This document shows positions 1 through 9,716 of a DNA stretch of 60,061 nucleotides, piece after piece. The stretch spans positions 1 to 60,061 of the forward strand of contig CAIKNO010000651.1 in NCBI GenBank assembly GCA_903828805.1, in the 5' to 3' direction. This stretch comes from an uncultured Sandaracinus sp. Its GTDB lineage: Bacteria > Myxococcota_A > Polyangia > Polyangiales > Sandaracinaceae. The notes under the pieces were generated by a model, which saw only the letters and a program-made list of their open reading frames with translations, was not told the origin of the DNA and ran no database searches. The first letter of the stretch is position 1. Every line of letters begins with the position of its first letter. A program made the position numbers and the translations under genes.

Positions 1-764
1 AGGTCGTGTTCAGCGTGGACGGGGCCATCGAGGCGACCCACGACGCCATTCGAGGTCCGGGCCAGCATCGTGCGGTGCTCGAGGCCGTCGCCCTGGCGGT
101 CGCCGTGGGGCTTCCCTTCGGCATGACGATGACGCTCCACGCCGGCAACGTCACCGAGCTCGAGGCCCTCGGCTTCGAGGCCGCCCGCCTCGGGGCCCGG
201 CACGTCTCGTTCGCGATGATGCAGCCCACCGGCACGCATCTCGATGCCCGCCTCGGGCTGCCGCCCGCGGCATGGGAGGACGCGCACGCGCGCCTCGGGC
301 AGCTCGCGGCGATCTTGAGGATTCCGGTCATCGCGTCCGAAGGCTGGCCTCACCCGCGGCGGATGCAGACCTGCGCCGCGCTGCGGGGAGACACCCTCCA
401 CGTCGACCAGCACGGTCGGCTGACGCTGTGTTGCCTGCATTCCGACGTGCCGGGCGACCCCGAGGGCAGGACCGTCGCCGGACCCGCGAACGACGGTCTT
501 CTCGGCCCGCATCGGCAGTTGCTGGCGATCCAGCAGCGCGCCATGACGGCGCGGCTCGACGAGCTCCAGGGCGGCGATTTTCGCGACGATCCGTGGGCGG
601 AGTTCGAGTGCAACGGGTGCCTGCGACGCTTCGGGATGCCGCACTGGACCGGCCACGACGGTGGCGTCGGCGGCGCGGTGGCCGGGCGGGCGCGATGGCG
701 AGGCGCGTGGGACTCGGGGCGGCCCCGGGTGGCGCTGCCGCTGGTCCCTCGTCAGCGCGGGTGA
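1..764 (+). CDS. Radical SAM/SPASM domain protein (5' truncated by window edge)
   Basis: Frame open to left edge; FSVDGAIEATHDAIRG resembles the radical SAM core; C-terminal Cys cluster (C-x-CC...FECNGC) typical of SPASM. Confidence 0.75.
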   Translation, partial: VVFSVDGAIEATHDAIRGPGQHRAVLEAVALAVAVGLPFGMTMTLHAGNVTELEALGFEAARLGARHVSFAMMQPTGTHLDARLGLPPAAWEDAHARLGQLAAILRIPVIASEGWPHPRRMQTCAALRGDTLHVDQHGRLTLCCLHSDVPGDPEGRTVAGPANDGLLGPHRQLLAIQQRAMTARLDELQGGDFRDDPWAEFECNGCLRRFGMPHWTGHDGGVGGAVAGRARWRGAWDSGRPRVALPLVPRQRG

Positions 765-825
765 ATGTGATAGGGTTCCGGCGCAACCGTTGGGCGACCG
801 CGGTGGCTCGACCGGGGTGAGGAGC

Positions 826-3069
826 ATGCATATGGCGCGTCTTGGACCGAAGGCTTGGCGTTGGGGAACTCTGGCTGGGCTCGTGGCCGCAGGGGCCGCG
901 TTCGGTGCCAGCGGCTGCCTCGGTTCGACCGAGGAATCCACCCGACTCGCGCCGCCCACGACGGTGGAGCGTGCCGTGGAGCTTCCGGTGCTCGGTGCGT
1001 TCGTCGGCTCCTTCGACGGGGAGGAGCTCACGATCCTCCCGGCGGATGCGCCCGAGGCGGCCGTGATGGCGCCCGGCGTGAACGCGCAGGCGCTGGTGGA
1101 TCTCGTCGGCGAGGCGTGCGGTGGCGGCGTGAGCTGCACCGGGACGAACCGCGTCGGGGTCGAGTCCATCAGCAACACCAAGGTCGCGCTGACGAACGGG
1201 GTCGAGAGCGCCTCGAGCACGACGGCGGGCGGCTGGGCGACGTTCCAGGGTTCGTGCGGCGGAACGCCGAGCAGCTCGCAGTCGGGCGTGTGCCAGCAGA
1301 TCCGGGTTCGCAACCTTTACGGGCAGCAGCTCGAGCGCGCCTACATCGAACTCAACGCGCTCGCCGTGTCCAGCACGACGACGTCGGTCTTCATCCCGGC
1401 CCCGGTGAACACGACGTCCCCCAACAGCTTCACGGGGACGTCCGATTTCGGGCTGAGCCCGGTGGTCACGAACGGGCTGTGGCGGGTCGGTGAGATGGGC
1501 GACAACTCGCCCACCGGGTCGGGCACGAACCTTCGCTGGGCGTTCTGGGGCACGACCCCGGCCGGCCAGAGCTTCCGGTTCACGTTCGGCTTCGTCATCC
1601 GCGGCTTGCTCGTGAACGGGACGCAGCGGGCCACGCTCGCCGGCGTCGATGCCCCCGGGAGCGACTACCCGTCGCGGACGACGGGCGCGTCTTCCACGTC
1701 CAACGCCGTTGCGATTTCGTCCGACGGTCGGTACGTGGTCTTCGTCAGCGCCTCGAATAGCCTGACCGGCCAGGGCACCGCGACCCACGTGGTGCGGCAC
1801 GACATGACCAACGGCTCGAACGCGCTCGCGACGGTCAACTCGGCCGGCACGGCCCAGACGTGCACGGCCGCGACGGTGACCAACCCGCACATCTCGGCGG
1901 ACGGAAACATCGTCGTCTTCTCCGCGGGCGGTGCCAGTTGCGACCTCGCGGGTCTCGGGGCGCCGCCGACCACCCCTCAGATCTACGCCCACGACTTCAG
2001 CTCGGGCGGGACCATCCTCGTGAGCCGCGACACGGCGGGCAGCTACGCGGACGCCACGTCGACGATTCCGCGGGTCAGTGGTGACGGCAACGTGGTCGTC
2101 TTCCAGAGCGCGGCCACGGACCTCGACCCGGACTACCCGGTGGGCCGGACGGCGTGCACCGAAGGGTACCGCTACGACATCCCGACGGACTCGATGTTTC
2201 ACTTCAGCGCCCCCCGCGGCTCCGACATCTTCGGCGGAGGCGGCTGGTCGGCCTGCACGTCGACGCTCTACTCGGCCCAGCAGCCGGACCTGAACTCCGA
2301 TGGGACCGTCATCGCGTTCCTGAGTCGGCAGCGACTGGACGTGGTGGATTCCGACACCAACGCCGACGTGTACGTCTACGATCACAACGCCACGAACGGC
2401 GTCGGCACCGTCGAGCTCTGGCCCGTCAGCCGCACGAGCGGCGGAGCACAGCTCTCCGGCAGCGGCACGGCGGCCTCGGCGAACGCGCATCACACGATCT
2501 CCCCCGACGGCAGCCTCGTCGCGTTCACGTCCGATCACACCAACGTGCTCGGTGCGGGCTCGAGCACCACAGGCCGCCGGCACGTCTACCGGCGCTCCGC
2601 CGCCGAGGGCGACAACTCCACCATCGTTCGCGTGGATGACACCGTGCTGAACACCGAGGCGAACGGAACCGGAGTTGCCGGCACGTCCTTCACGTCGGTC
2701 GCGATGTCGTCGTCGGGTCGGTTCCTGGCGTTCTGGAGCGCGGCGACGAACCTCGCCTCGGTGACCGGGTTCACACCTTCGGGCACGCAGCTGTACGTGT
2801 GCGACATGGACTCCTCGGTGGTCCTCCTGCGGCGCTGCTGGGTGGCGAGCACCGCGCAGCCCACGGCGGCCGGCTCGTTCTCGAACCTGACCGGCACGGC
2901 GGCGACCGGGAGCCGGATCGGCATGGCCTACGGCAACGACACCGAGGCGGGTTTCGTGGTCTACCAGGCGAGCCCCTCGGGCTGGGGCACGACGCTGAAC
3001 GGCTCGAACCAGACGATCGTGAGCCCCATCGGCGACCCGCGCGGTCAGGCCGTGAGCCCCTCGCCCTGA
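826..3069 (+). CDS. Secreted lipoprotein with TolB/PD40-like beta-propeller repeats
   Basis: Start MHMARLGPKAW...GASGC lipobox; GTGAGGAG upstream; repeated 'S.DGR.VVF.S' blades. Confidence 0.75.
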   Translation: MHMARLGPKAWRWGTLAGLVAAGAAFGASGCLGSTEESTRLAPPTTVERAVELPVLGAFVGSFDGEELTILPADAPEAAVMAPGVNAQALVDLVGEACGGGVSCTGTNRVGVESISNTKVALTNGVESASSTTAGGWATFQGSCGGTPSSSQSGVCQQIRVRNLYGQQLERAYIELNALAVSSTTTSVFIPAPVNTTSPNSFTGTSDFGLSPVVTNGLWRVGEMGDNSPTGSGTNLRWAFWGTTPAGQSFRFTFGFVIRGLLVNGTQRATLAGVDAPGSDYPSRTTGASSTSNAVAISSDGRYVVFVSASNSLTGQGTATHVVRHDMTNGSNALATVNSAGTAQTCTAATVTNPHISADGNIVVFSAGGASCDLAGLGAPPTTPQIYAHDFSSGGTILVSRDTAGSYADATSTIPRVSGDGNVVVFQSAATDLDPDYPVGRTACTEGYRYDIPTDSMFHFSAPRGSDIFGGGGWSACTSTLYSAQQPDLNSDGTVIAFLSRQRLDVVDSDTNADVYVYDHNATNGVGTVELWPVSRTSGGAQLSGSGTAASANAHHTISPDGSLVAFTSDHTNVLGAGSSTTGRRHVYRRSAAEGDNSTIVRVDDTVLNTEANGTGVAGTSFTSVAMSSSGRFLAFWSAATNLASVTGFTPSGTQLYVCDMDSSVVLLRRCWVASTAQPTAAGSFSNLTGTAATGSRIGMAYGNDTEAGFVVYQASPSGWGTTLNGSNQTIVSPIGDPRGQAVSPSP

Positions 3070-3076
3070 GGACGCC

Positions 3077-3358
3077 GTGACCCGCTGGCATGGCTCGCCT
3101 CGGGCCATCCATACCCGAACGCCCCGCGGCGGGGTCGTCCTCGACCCCGTCCGAAAGGCGTATTTCGTGTTGAATCCCTCGGGCGAGATCCTCTGGTCCC
3201 GGCTCCGGGCGGGGGCCTCGCGCGATGAGCTCGCCCTCGCGCTCGTCGAGGAATTCGAAGTGAGCCAGGAGACCGCGGGCGCCGACGCCGACATCTGGCT
3301 CGGCGAGATGCTTGCCCTCGGGCTGGTCGAGGCGGTCGATGTCGAAGCGCCGCGGTGA
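3077..3358 (+). CDS. PqqD family protein (RRE-like)
   Basis: 93 aa; 'GGVVLDPVRKAYFVLNPSGEILWSRLRAGASRDELALALVEEFEVS' matches PqqD-like pattern. Confidence 0.75.
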   Translation: MTRWHGSPRAIHTRTPRGGVVLDPVRKAYFVLNPSGEILWSRLRAGASRDELALALVEEFEVSQETAGADADIWLGEMLALGLVEAVDVEAPR

Positions 3359-4293
3359 CGATGCGCGGGGGTGAGGCCCGGCTCGGGGGAGCACGCATCC
3401 GATGGTCCGTCCCCGAGGGCGCGCCGGGGGCGGCCGGTGGCCTCGAGCATCTCGGCCATCCCGCCGACGAGGCCCGTGGGTCCCTCGTCGGCGTCGAGGT
3501 GGAGTGGTCGGTCCGGGAGGCGTCGCCGGAGCCTTCTTCGAACGCGGCCCACCATGCGTTCTTCGGCGAGGTGCGGCTGCGCGTCGCGGCCGACGCCGCC
3601 GCGACGCGCGTCTGGTCCCCCGCCGCGACCTTCGACGTCAGCGCCAATCGGGTGCTCGGCGTCGTGCACGGCCCCGCCGAGCGGGTCGCCCTCCCCGCGT
3701 CCATCGCCCTGCACGTGCTCGCGGCCCACCACGGTCTGGCCCACCTTCACGCGGCGGTGGTGTCGTTTCGAGGCCGGACCCTCGTGCTGCCCGGGGGCAC
3801 CGGGTCGGGCCAGACGAGCGCGGCGCTGGCGTTCCGCGCCGCCGGCGCCGAGGTGCGCTCGGACGACGCTTGTTACGTCGATCCCGACGGGGAGGTCTGG
3901 CCCTTGACGCGCCCCTTGCACGTGGCGGAGCGGACGCTCCGAGCGCATCCGCGCCTCGAGGTCGTCGGCCACGTGTTCGAAGGCACGCCCAAGGCCCAGG
4001 TGGCGGGCGCCGTGCCGTCTCGAGGGCCCACCCCCATCGACGCGCTGGTGTTTCCCACCCTGCGTTCAGGGGGCTCGACCCGCGTCGAGCCCATGGACGG
4101 CGCCTCGGCGTGGACGGCGTTGCTCGGCTCGAGCGCCCTCGCGGTGCTCCCGCGGTCGCCCTGCCACGCGGCGCGTCTCGAGCTGCTCGCGCGCCTGGCC
4201 GCCCGGCCGGCGTTCCGGCTCGTGGCCGGCGAAGATGCGCTCGAGGACCCTCGCGTCATTCCGGCGGCGCTGGCCGCGTGCTGGAGGGGATGA
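3355..4293 (+). CDS. HprK-related P-loop kinase-like protein with altered Walker A
   Basis: 312 aa; 'HLHAAVVSFRGRTLVLPGGTGSGQTSAALAFRAAGAEVRSDDACYV' as in HprK-related proteins; overlaps preceding pqqD-like gene. Confidence 0.7.
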   Translation: MTMRGGEARLGGARIRWSVPEGAPGAAGGLEHLGHPADEARGSLVGVEVEWSVREASPEPSSNAAHHAFFGEVRLRVAADAAATRVWSPAATFDVSANRVLGVVHGPAERVALPASIALHVLAAHHGLAHLHAAVVSFRGRTLVLPGGTGSGQTSAALAFRAAGAEVRSDDACYVDPDGEVWPLTRPLHVAERTLRAHPRLEVVGHVFEGTPKAQVAGAVPSRGPTPIDALVFPTLRSGGSTRVEPMDGASAWTALLGSSALAVLPRSPCHAARLELLARLAARPAFRLVAGEDALEDPRVIPAALAACWRG

Positions 4294-4314
4294 TCGAGCC
4301 GTTCGAAGCGCCGC

Positions 4315-4596
4315 TCACCCTTCGCGGGCGGCCGCCTCGCCACGCTCGAGCCACCCACCCTGGACGAGCGCGTCGACGAACATCTGCACGTCGTGCCGCG
4401 CCACCGACGCGGCCACATCGAACTCGAGCGCGAGCTGATGCGCGATCGCTTCTTCGGATCGGCCATCGGCGAGCGCCCAGATCCGGCTGCCGACCTCGTT
4501 GAGCACCTGCGTCTCGAGGCCCGGCAGCGAGACGAGGACGACCTGCCCGCCGATCTCGTGCGCGACCGCGCCGGGGGCACGACGCACGCCCGTCAC
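4315..4596 (-). CDS. PqqD family protein (second copy)
   Basis: 'GGQVVLVSLPGLETQVLNEVGSRIWALADGRSEEAIAHQLALEFDV'; GTG start forms a GTGA overlap with the upstream ABC transporter stop. Confidence 0.72.
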   Translation of the reverse strand: MTGVRRAPGAVAHEIGGQVVLVSLPGLETQVLNEVGSRIWALADGRSEEAIAHQLALEFDVAASVARHDVQMFVDALVQGGWLERGEAAAREG

Positions 4597-6305
4597 GCGC
4601 GGCCTCGCGGTCGGGACTCGAAGAGGCGCGCCCCGCCCTCGTCCGGTCGCACCTCGACGACCCGATCGCACGCGTCCATCAGCGGTCCGCGATGCGTGGC
4701 GACGACCACCGTGCAGGCGCCGCGGAGCCGTCCGAGGAGCGCTGCGACCTCCAGCTCGAGCGCGAGATCGAGCGCGGAACTGGGCTCGTCGAGCACGAGC
4801 AAGGCAGGCTCACCCACGAGCGCGCGGGCCAGCGCCGCCCGCTGTCGCTCGCCCACGGAGAGGCCCTCTCCGCCCTCGCCGATTGGTCGATCGAGACCGG
4901 CGCCTTCGACGCCCAGGGCCGCCGCACCGGCCTGGGCGAGCGCGGCGCGCAGCACGTCGTCGTGCAGGACCTCTCGATGGCCGTACGCCAGGTTCTCGCG
5001 CAGCGTTCCGCGACACCAGAGCGGATCGGCGCTGACCAGGCCGAGGCGACCGCCGCCCTCGAGCCACGCGGCCGGCGGCAGCCCATCGACGAGCACCTCG
5101 CCGACGGCCGGGTGCACGACGCCCAGCAACGTTCGCAGCAGCGTCGTCTTGCCGACGCCGCTCGGCCCGACGACACCGACGACCTCGCCCGGCGCGACCC
5201 CGAGGTGCACGTCGCGCAAGGCGACCACGGCCCCGCGGGGCCTCTCGGTGGGCTCGGAACGGCCGGCGCTGGACCATGCCACCGTGACTCCGTCGAGGGT
5301 CACCCGCGCGGCGCCTGCGGGCCGCGTCGTGATTCGTCGAGCGGGCGCAGGCCGTGCCGGTTCGGCCCGGAGGACCTCGAGCGCAGGCCTCGACGCGGCG
5401 ATGACGCCGAGCCCCTGCCCCATCGTGGCCAGCGACGACGCGACGCGGACGAGCGCGTAGAGCATGGTGACCATCATCGCCGGCGCCAGGCCCGACGCGC
5501 GGCCAGCGGCGGAGAGCACGCCGATCGCCACGAACGCGGGCAGCGCAGGCGCCAGGGCGGCCAGGGCCTGCCCGCGCGCCACGCGCCGCTGCAGCGCCGC
5601 ATGGGCATCGACCTCGACGATGAGGCGGGCGCGCTCGTCATCGACCGTCTGCAGCGCCCGGAGCTCCAGGGCGTGGCGGGTCGCGCGGGTGAGCGTGGAG
5701 ACGACCTGGCGCTGGGCCTCCCCCAGGCCCTCGGCGCGGCGCCTCGTCCGCCGCATCAAGCGTCGCGCCGCCTCCGCGCCGGCCGCGAGCACGACGAGCA
5801 TCCCGAAGCCGAGGCCCGGCGAGATCCACAACACCAGCCCGGAAAGCAGCACTGACTGCACGGCCTGCGCCACCACGAGCACCGCGACCTGCCGTGCCTG
5901 GGCCGCGCGGGGGATGCGTTCCAGCCAGCGCGTCAGGGCGTCTGCGGTGGGCGATCCGAGCGCTCCGTCCAGCGAATCGCTGACCGCCAGCACGGCGTCG
6001 AGGCCGCCCCTGCGAAGCCTCCGGGAGGTCTCGATGCCCGTCGCCGTCGCGGCTTGCCCCAGGGCGATGTGAAGCACGACACGCAGCGCTGCTGCGAACG
6101 TGAGCACGGCGACGAGGCGCGCGGCCGGCGCTGCGCCCGTGCCGGCCACGTCCGATGCGAACGCGGACAGGCTCCACGCCAGCACGGCCTCGGTCGCCGC
6201 CGACAGCGCGCCGAGCGAACCGGCGAGAACGGCCGCCGACGGTGAAATGAGTCCGTCCCCGCCGGTCGAGCGCCGGAGGAGCCCGCGCGCCGCCTCACCG
6301 CGCAT
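4593..6305 (-). CDS. ABC transporter, fused permease-ATPase (exporter type)
   Basis: 570 aa; Walker A GPSGVGKTTL, signature LSVGERQR, Walker B LLVLDEPSSALD, H-loop ATHRG; N-terminal TM region; no C39 peptidase domain visible. Confidence 0.88.
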   Translation of the reverse strand: MRGEAARGLLRRSTGGDGLISPSAAVLAGSLGALSAATEAVLAWSLSAFASDVAGTGAAPAARLVAVLTFAAALRVVLHIALGQAATATGIETSRRLRRGGLDAVLAVSDSLDGALGSPTADALTRWLERIPRAAQARQVAVLVVAQAVQSVLLSGLVLWISPGLGFGMLVVLAAGAEAARRLMRRTRRRAEGLGEAQRQVVSTLTRATRHALELRALQTVDDERARLIVEVDAHAALQRRVARGQALAALAPALPAFVAIGVLSAAGRASGLAPAMMVTMLYALVRVASSLATMGQGLGVIAASRPALEVLRAEPARPAPARRITTRPAGAARVTLDGVTVAWSSAGRSEPTERPRGAVVALRDVHLGVAPGEVVGVVGPSGVGKTTLLRTLLGVVHPAVGEVLVDGLPPAAWLEGGGRLGLVSADPLWCRGTLRENLAYGHREVLHDDVLRAALAQAGAAALGVEGAGLDRPIGEGGEGLSVGERQRAALARALVGEPALLVLDEPSSALDLALELEVAALLGRLRGACTVVVATHRGPLMDACDRVVEVRPDEGGARLFESRPRGRA

Positions 6306-7230
6306 CGACGACGAGTTCTCCGCCCAGGATCGCGTCCGCCGCCGACGCGCGCACGACCGTGTCGGGCCAGACGATGCAGCGCTCGAGCCGCACCCCCGGC
6401 GCGACCGTCGCCCCACGCCCCACGGTGGTCTCGTGGAGCTCGCCCTCGATCCTCGCGGTCGGATCGATGGACACGCCCTGCCGCGGGGGCATCCGGTCCC
6501 CCCCGCGGAACATGTCGAGGCTCGCGGCGAGGTACTCGCGCGGGGTCCCGAGATCGCGCCACGCCGCGGCCTCCACGTGCCCGGCGATCCGCTCGCCGCG
6601 ATCCACCCACGGCACGTAGCCTCGACGCACGATGCAGCCCTCGGCCGGCAGGTCGAGCACCGCGCGTGCCGACAGGACGTGGACGCCGGTGAACATGAAC
6701 GCCGAGAGTCCCGGCGGCGTGGGGGCCCGGCCGAGCAGCCTGCGCACCCTGCCCTCGTCGTCGATCTCGATCGCGCCGAAGCGGAACGGGTCGTCGACCG
6801 CGCGCAGCACCATCGTCGCGTAGGCCCCGAGGCGACGATGCGTCGCGAGCGCAGCCGCGAGGTCGGGTTCGAACCGGACGTCCCCATTGAACACCACGAG
6901 GGGCTCGTCCGCGGCGAGATCCCGGCCGAGCGCCGAAGACTGCACGTCCACGCCGTGCCGGACGCCCCCGGCCGTGCCGAGCAGCACGGGTTCGTGGGCG
7001 AACGTGAGCGCGGGCCCGCCCGGCGCGCGGTCCGCCTCGAGAGCCTCCGCCATCTTCGCCGCGAGGTGGTGGGTGTTGAGCACGACCTCGGTCACCCCGT
7101 GCGTCGCGAGATGATCGAGCGCGAACCCGGCGAGGGGGCGGTTCCACAGGGGCACGGCGGGCTTGGGCAGCACGTCGGTCAGCGGCCGGAGGCGCGTGCC
7201 CAGCCCCGCCGCGAAGACGAGGGCCCTCAC
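6295..7230 (-). CDS. NDP-sugar nucleotidyltransferase (mannose-1-P guanylyltransferase-like)
   Basis: 'VRALVFAAGLGTRLRPLTDVLPKPAVPLWNRPL' nucleotidyltransferase signature; C-terminal hexapeptide-like stretch. Confidence 0.85.
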   Translation of the reverse strand: MRALVFAAGLGTRLRPLTDVLPKPAVPLWNRPLAGFALDHLATHGVTEVVLNTHHLAAKMAEALEADRAPGGPALTFAHEPVLLGTAGGVRHGVDVQSSALGRDLAADEPLVVFNGDVRFEPDLAAALATHRRLGAYATMVLRAVDDPFRFGAIEIDDEGRVRRLLGRAPTPPGLSAFMFTGVHVLSARAVLDLPAEGCIVRRGYVPWVDRGERIAGHVEAAAWRDLGTPREYLAASLDMFRGGDRMPPRQGVSIDPTARIEGELHETTVGRGATVAPGVRLERCIVWPDTVVRASAADAILGGELVVDAR

Positions 7231-7359
7231 GCCTCGCCCTGCCCGCGAGACGCTCGCCCGGGTGCGGTACGGGCGCGCCACGCGACCGTGCCGCCCACGA
7301 CGACTCGCACCCGCGCGTTGCCCCTTCGAAGCCCGTCAGGTATCCCACCCCGCACGTCC

Positions 7360-8316
7360 ATGCCCCTTCGTTGTCTCGTGACCGGCGGCGCCGGGTTCGT
7401 CGGCTCCCACCTCTGCGACCGTCTCCTCGCGGAGGATCACGAGGTCTTGGCCCTCGACAACTTCTACACCGGGAGCCGTCGAAACGTCGCCCATCTCGTC
7501 GAACACCCGCGGTTCTCGCTGGTCGAGCACGACGTCCGCCAGCCTTTCCCGGCGCTCGGGGGGCGCTTCGACTGGATCTTCCACCTCGCCTGCCCGGCCA
7601 GTCCTCCGCACTATCAGCGCGACCCTGTGTTCACGTCGATGACGGCGGTGCTCGGGACCTTGCACGGTCTCGAGCGCGCCGAGGCGGATGGCGCGCGCTT
7701 CTTCCAGGCGAGCACGAGCGAGGTGTACGGGGACCCCGAGGTTCATCCTCAGCCCGAGTCGTACAAGGGTTCGGTCAACACGCTCGGCCCCCGCGCCTGT
7801 TACGACGAGGGCAAGCGGATGGGCGAGAGCCTCTGCATGGACTTCCACCGCAGCCGCGGCGTCGAGGTCCGGATCGTGCGGATCTTCAACACGTACGGGC
7901 CGCGCATGAACCCCGAGGACGGCCGCGTCGTCAGCAATTTTCTGATGCAAGCCCTCCGTGGCGAGGCGCTCACGCTCTACGGGGACGGGTCGCAGACGCG
8001 GAGCTTCTGCTTCGTCGACGACCTCATCGACGGCTTCCTCCGGCTCATGTCCCACCCGACCGAGGTAGGCCCCGTGAACCTCGGGACCGAGTTCGAGTTC
8101 ACGATGCGCGAGCTCGCCCTCGAGGTCGGGCGGGCCGTCGGCAAGGCGCCGGTCCTGGTGCATCGTCCCCTGCCCGCGGACGATCCGACCCAGCGGCGAC
8201 CCGACCTGTCGCGCGCCCGTGCCGTGCTGGGGTACGAGCCGAGGACGCCTCTCGCGGAGGGGCTCGTGCGGACGGCCGCATACTTCGCGGCCCGCATCGA
8301 GGAGGAGACGCGATGA
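7360..8316 (+). CDS. NAD-dependent epimerase/dehydratase, UDP-glucuronate decarboxylase-like
   Basis: 'CLVTGGAGFVGSHLCDRLL', 'FHLACPASPPHYQ', YDEGK region; very UXS-like. Confidence 0.85.
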   Translation: MPLRCLVTGGAGFVGSHLCDRLLAEDHEVLALDNFYTGSRRNVAHLVEHPRFSLVEHDVRQPFPALGGRFDWIFHLACPASPPHYQRDPVFTSMTAVLGTLHGLERAEADGARFFQASTSEVYGDPEVHPQPESYKGSVNTLGPRACYDEGKRMGESLCMDFHRSRGVEVRIVRIFNTYGPRMNPEDGRVVSNFLMQALRGEALTLYGDGSQTRSFCFVDDLIDGFLRLMSHPTEVGPVNLGTEFEFTMRELALEVGRAVGKAPVLVHRPLPADDPTQRRPDLSRARAVLGYEPRTPLAEGLVRTAAYFAARIEEETR

Positions 8317-9623
8317 AGATCTGCATCGTCGGGACGGGGTACGTCGGGCTCGTGAGCGGCGCGGGGTTCGCCGAGATCGGCAACGCCGTCGTCTGCGCGG
8401 ACGTGGCGGAGGCCAAGATCGACGCGCTGCGGGCGGGGCAGATCCCCATCTTCGAGCCCGGCCTCGAGGCCCTCGTCGAGAGGAACACCACCCAGGGTCG
8501 GCTCACGTTCACGACCGACGTCGCCGCCGCGATCGCGCAGTGCGAGCTCGTGTTCGTGGCGGTCGGCACGCCGATGCGTCCGGACGGTGGCGCCGACCTC
8601 TCGCAGGTCGATGCCGTGGCGAGCGCCGTCGCGCAGCACGCGACGCGCGAGTGCGTGCTCGTGCTCAAGAGCACCGTGCCGGTGGGGACGAACCCGCGGG
8701 TCCGCCGGCTCGTGGCCGGCGCATCGCACCGCGTTCACGTCGTCTCGAACCCCGAGTTTCTCAAGGAAGGCGACGCGGTCGCCGACTTCTTGCGCCCCGA
8801 TCGCATCGTCGTCGGCGTGGACCCGGACGACACGTTCGCGCGCGAGGCGATGGCCCGGCTCTACCATCCGCTGAGCCTCGATCAGGATCGCATCGTGTGG
8901 ATGGACCCGGCCAGCGCGGAGCTGACGAAGTACGTCTCGAACGTCATGCTCGCGATGCGGATCTCGTTCATGAACGAGATCGCCACGCTCTGCGAGCGGG
9001 TCGGCGCGGACGTGCACCACGTCCGCCACGGGGTCGGCAGCGACGTGCGCATCGGCCCGAAGTTCCTGTACGCGGGTCCTGGCTACGGCGGCAGCTGCTT
9101 CCCGAAGGACGTGAGCGCCCTCGTGCACACGGCCCGCGAGCACGGCCTCGAGCTCGACCTCGCAGTGGCCACCGACCAGGTGAACCGTCGCCAGAAGGGC
9201 GTGCTGTTTCGCAAGCTCCGCAAGCACTTCGACGGGGACGTCCGCGGGCGGAGGATCGCGGTGTGGGGCGTCGCGTTCAAGCCGCGCACCGACGACATCC
9301 GGGACAGCGCGGCGCTCACCTTGATCGACAGCCTGCTCTCGGATGGCGCGCAGGTCGTCGTCCACGATCCGGAGGCTGCGGCGCACGCGAGGGCCCGCTA
9401 CGGGGACCAGATCGAGATCGCGTCCGACCCCTACGAAGCCGCCCGAGGGGCCGAGGCGCTCGTGCTGGTCACCGAGTGGCGGCCCTACCAGAGCCCGGAC
9501 TTCGAACGTCTCCGCGCCGAGATGAAGCGTCCCCTGCTCATCGACGGTCGGAACATCTGGTCATCGTACGGCCTGCGGGCCCTCGGCTTCTCGTACGAAG
9601 GCATCGGGGTCCGCGGGACCTGA
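8313..9623 (+). CDS. UDP-glucose 6-dehydrogenase
   Basis: 'MKICIVGTGYVGLVSGAGFAEIGN', 'FLYAGPGYGGSCFPKDVSAL' catalytic Cys motif; ATGA overlap with preceding gene. Confidence 0.93.
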   Translation: MKICIVGTGYVGLVSGAGFAEIGNAVVCADVAEAKIDALRAGQIPIFEPGLEALVERNTTQGRLTFTTDVAAAIAQCELVFVAVGTPMRPDGGADLSQVDAVASAVAQHATRECVLVLKSTVPVGTNPRVRRLVAGASHRVHVVSNPEFLKEGDAVADFLRPDRIVVGVDPDDTFAREAMARLYHPLSLDQDRIVWMDPASAELTKYVSNVMLAMRISFMNEIATLCERVGADVHHVRHGVGSDVRIGPKFLYAGPGYGGSCFPKDVSALVHTAREHGLELDLAVATDQVNRRQKGVLFRKLRKHFDGDVRGRRIAVWGVAFKPRTDDIRDSAALTLIDSLLSDGAQVVVHDPEAAAHARARYGDQIEIASDPYEAARGAEALVLVTEWRPYQSPDFERLRAEMKRPLLIDGRNIWSSYGLRALGFSYEGIGVRGT

Positions 9624-9716
9624 ACCCGGCGATGCGGGGGCCTCGCCCCGCGCCTATGAACGCATGCGGGCCGAGGCGCACCTGAGTGGGCGCCCTACCG
9701 CGGGAGCAGCAACGTC

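Noticed and set aside
328-3972. 1214-aa minus-strand ORF
   Set aside because: Antisense shadow of radical SAM, lipoprotein, PqqD and HprK-like genes; Arg/Gly/Ala-rich low-information translation typical of GC-rich non-coding frames.
1-7230. Lasso peptide cluster (PqqD-like B1, HprK-like kinase, ABC exporter; AsnB elsewhere in window)
   Set aside because: No precursor or transglutaminase-like B2 protease seen; the AsnB proteins are over 20 kb away and retain the glutaminase Cys2, unlike lasso cyclases.
9634-9651. Hairpin gcgggg-cctcg-ccccgc between two dehydrogenase genes as a terminator
   Set aside because: Short stem, no T-tract, within a co-directional gene series; chance is likely at this GC content.
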